A DNA stretch of 34,782 bases from Hylemonella gracilis (GTDB lineage: Bacteria; Pseudomonadota; Gammaproteobacteria; Burkholderiales; Burkholderiaceae_C), in contig CAMAXR010000006.1 in NCBI GenBank assembly GCA_945862195.1, forward strand, positions 1-34,782, given 5' to 3'. Made by a program: the position numbers and the translations under genes. Shown piece by piece: positions 34,452-34,782 of this stretch. Every line of letters begins with the position of its first letter. The first letter of the stretch is position 1. The notes under the pieces were generated by a model, which was given only the letters and a program-made list of their open reading frames with translations, was not told the origin of the DNA and made no database searches.

Positions 34452-34782
34452 ACAACTCGGCAATCAGCTCAGGCACGGCGGTGAACAAGTCCGCTTCTAG
34501 GCCGTAGTCGGCCACGCTGAAGATGGGGGCCTCGGGGTCTTTGTTGATGGCCACGATGACCTTCGCGTCTTTCATTCCCGCCAAATGCTGAATCGCGCCA
34601 CTTATGCCGCAAGCAATGTAAAGCTGGGGCGCGACAATTTTTCCGGTTTGGCCCACCTGCCAGTCATTAGGGGCGTAACCCGCATCTACCGCAGCTCGGC
34701 TGGCGCCAATGGCAGCACCCAACTTGTCGGCCAGGGGCGACATGACATCGTTGAACTTTTCGCTCGAACCCAAAGCTCGTCC
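34435..34782 (-). CDS. etfA: Electron transfer flavoprotein alpha subunit, C-terminal part (5' outside window)
   Basis: The last 115 residues of EtfA, which binds FAD and passes electrons from acyl-CoA dehydrogenases to ETF-ubiquinone oxidoreductase. The FAD-domain motifs are clear: [10 protein letters not shown] at the right edge, [35 protein letters not shown], and [20 protein letters not shown]. The frame stays open to the end of the window, so the gene is truncated by the window and not broken. It is convergent with and overlaps the beta-CASP gene; etfB should lie upstream outside the window. Confidence 0.95.
   Translation of the reverse strand, partial: GRALGSSEKFNDVMSPLADKLGAAIGASRAAVDAGYAPNDWQVGQTGKIVAPQLYIACGISGAIQHLAGMKDAKVIVAINKDPEAPIFSVADYGLEADLFTAVPELIAELSKAAT

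Overview
The window looks like chromosomal DNA of a betaproteobacterium of the order Burkholderiales, most likely a Comamonadaceae phototroph of the Limnohabitans/Rhodoferax type. This is inferred from gene order and protein character, not from a database search. The supporting signs are a bacteriochlorophyll/carotenoid gene cluster, a protocatechuate 4,5-cleavage (pmd/lig) operon in the Comamonas gene order, an orphan Bug-type binding protein, and an RpoD with a long Ala/Lys-rich N-terminus.

Layout. (1) Positions 1-5153, minus strand: the end of a photosynthesis gene cluster, transcribed crtE-crtF-bchC-bchX-bchY and leaving the window inside bchY. PpsR/CrtJ-like operators (TGT-N12-ACA) lie in front of bchC and crtE, and an FNR-like site overlaps the end of crtF. 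(2) 5291-7971, plus strand: a membrane class III adenylate cyclase divergent from crtE, a secreted protein made of six 16-residue repeats, and a FitAB/VapBC-type toxin-antitoxin pair with foreign codon use. (3) 8198-12873: tRNA-Val(GAC) with its terminator on the minus strand, then dnaG and rpoD on the plus strand. (4) 12870-26539, minus strand: a run of fifteen same-strand genes. Read in transcription order it is livH-livM-livG-livF, a Bug protein, a DUF1932-type dehydrogenase, a ModA-like protein without signal peptide, then ligJ-ligK-ligI-ligA-ligB-ligC, an aldo/keto reductase, an alpha/beta hydrolase and a tyrosine phosphatase. (5) 26637-28970: a short MetE-like methyltransferase, a ComFB-like protein, a 4HBT thioesterase and an FKBP-type prolyl isomerase. 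(6) 29077-32999: grpE-dnaK-dnaJ with heat-shock-like promoter motifs. (7) 33087-end: a metallo-beta-lactamase/beta-CASP nuclease-like gene under an apparent FNR class II promoter, convergent with the 3' end of etfA.

How the parts work together. The photosynthesis genes make the geranylgeranyl precursor (CrtE), methylate carotenoids (CrtF) and carry out the chlorin-to-bacteriochlorin steps (BchXYZ, BchC). The pmd operon encodes six enzymes that take protocatechuate through 2-pyrone-4,6-dicarboxylate to pyruvate and oxaloacetate. It has its own transport genes, but the 4-oxalomesaconate tautomerase and MFS permease expected from Comamonas are absent. I see no single obviously new system. The observations most worth following are the regulatory sites (PpsR-like tandem sites, a shared crtE/cyclase operator, FNR boxes at bchC, dnaK and the beta-CASP gene) and the unexplained accessory genes of the pmd operon.

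No rRNA, CRISPR array, insertion sequence or replication origin was seen.
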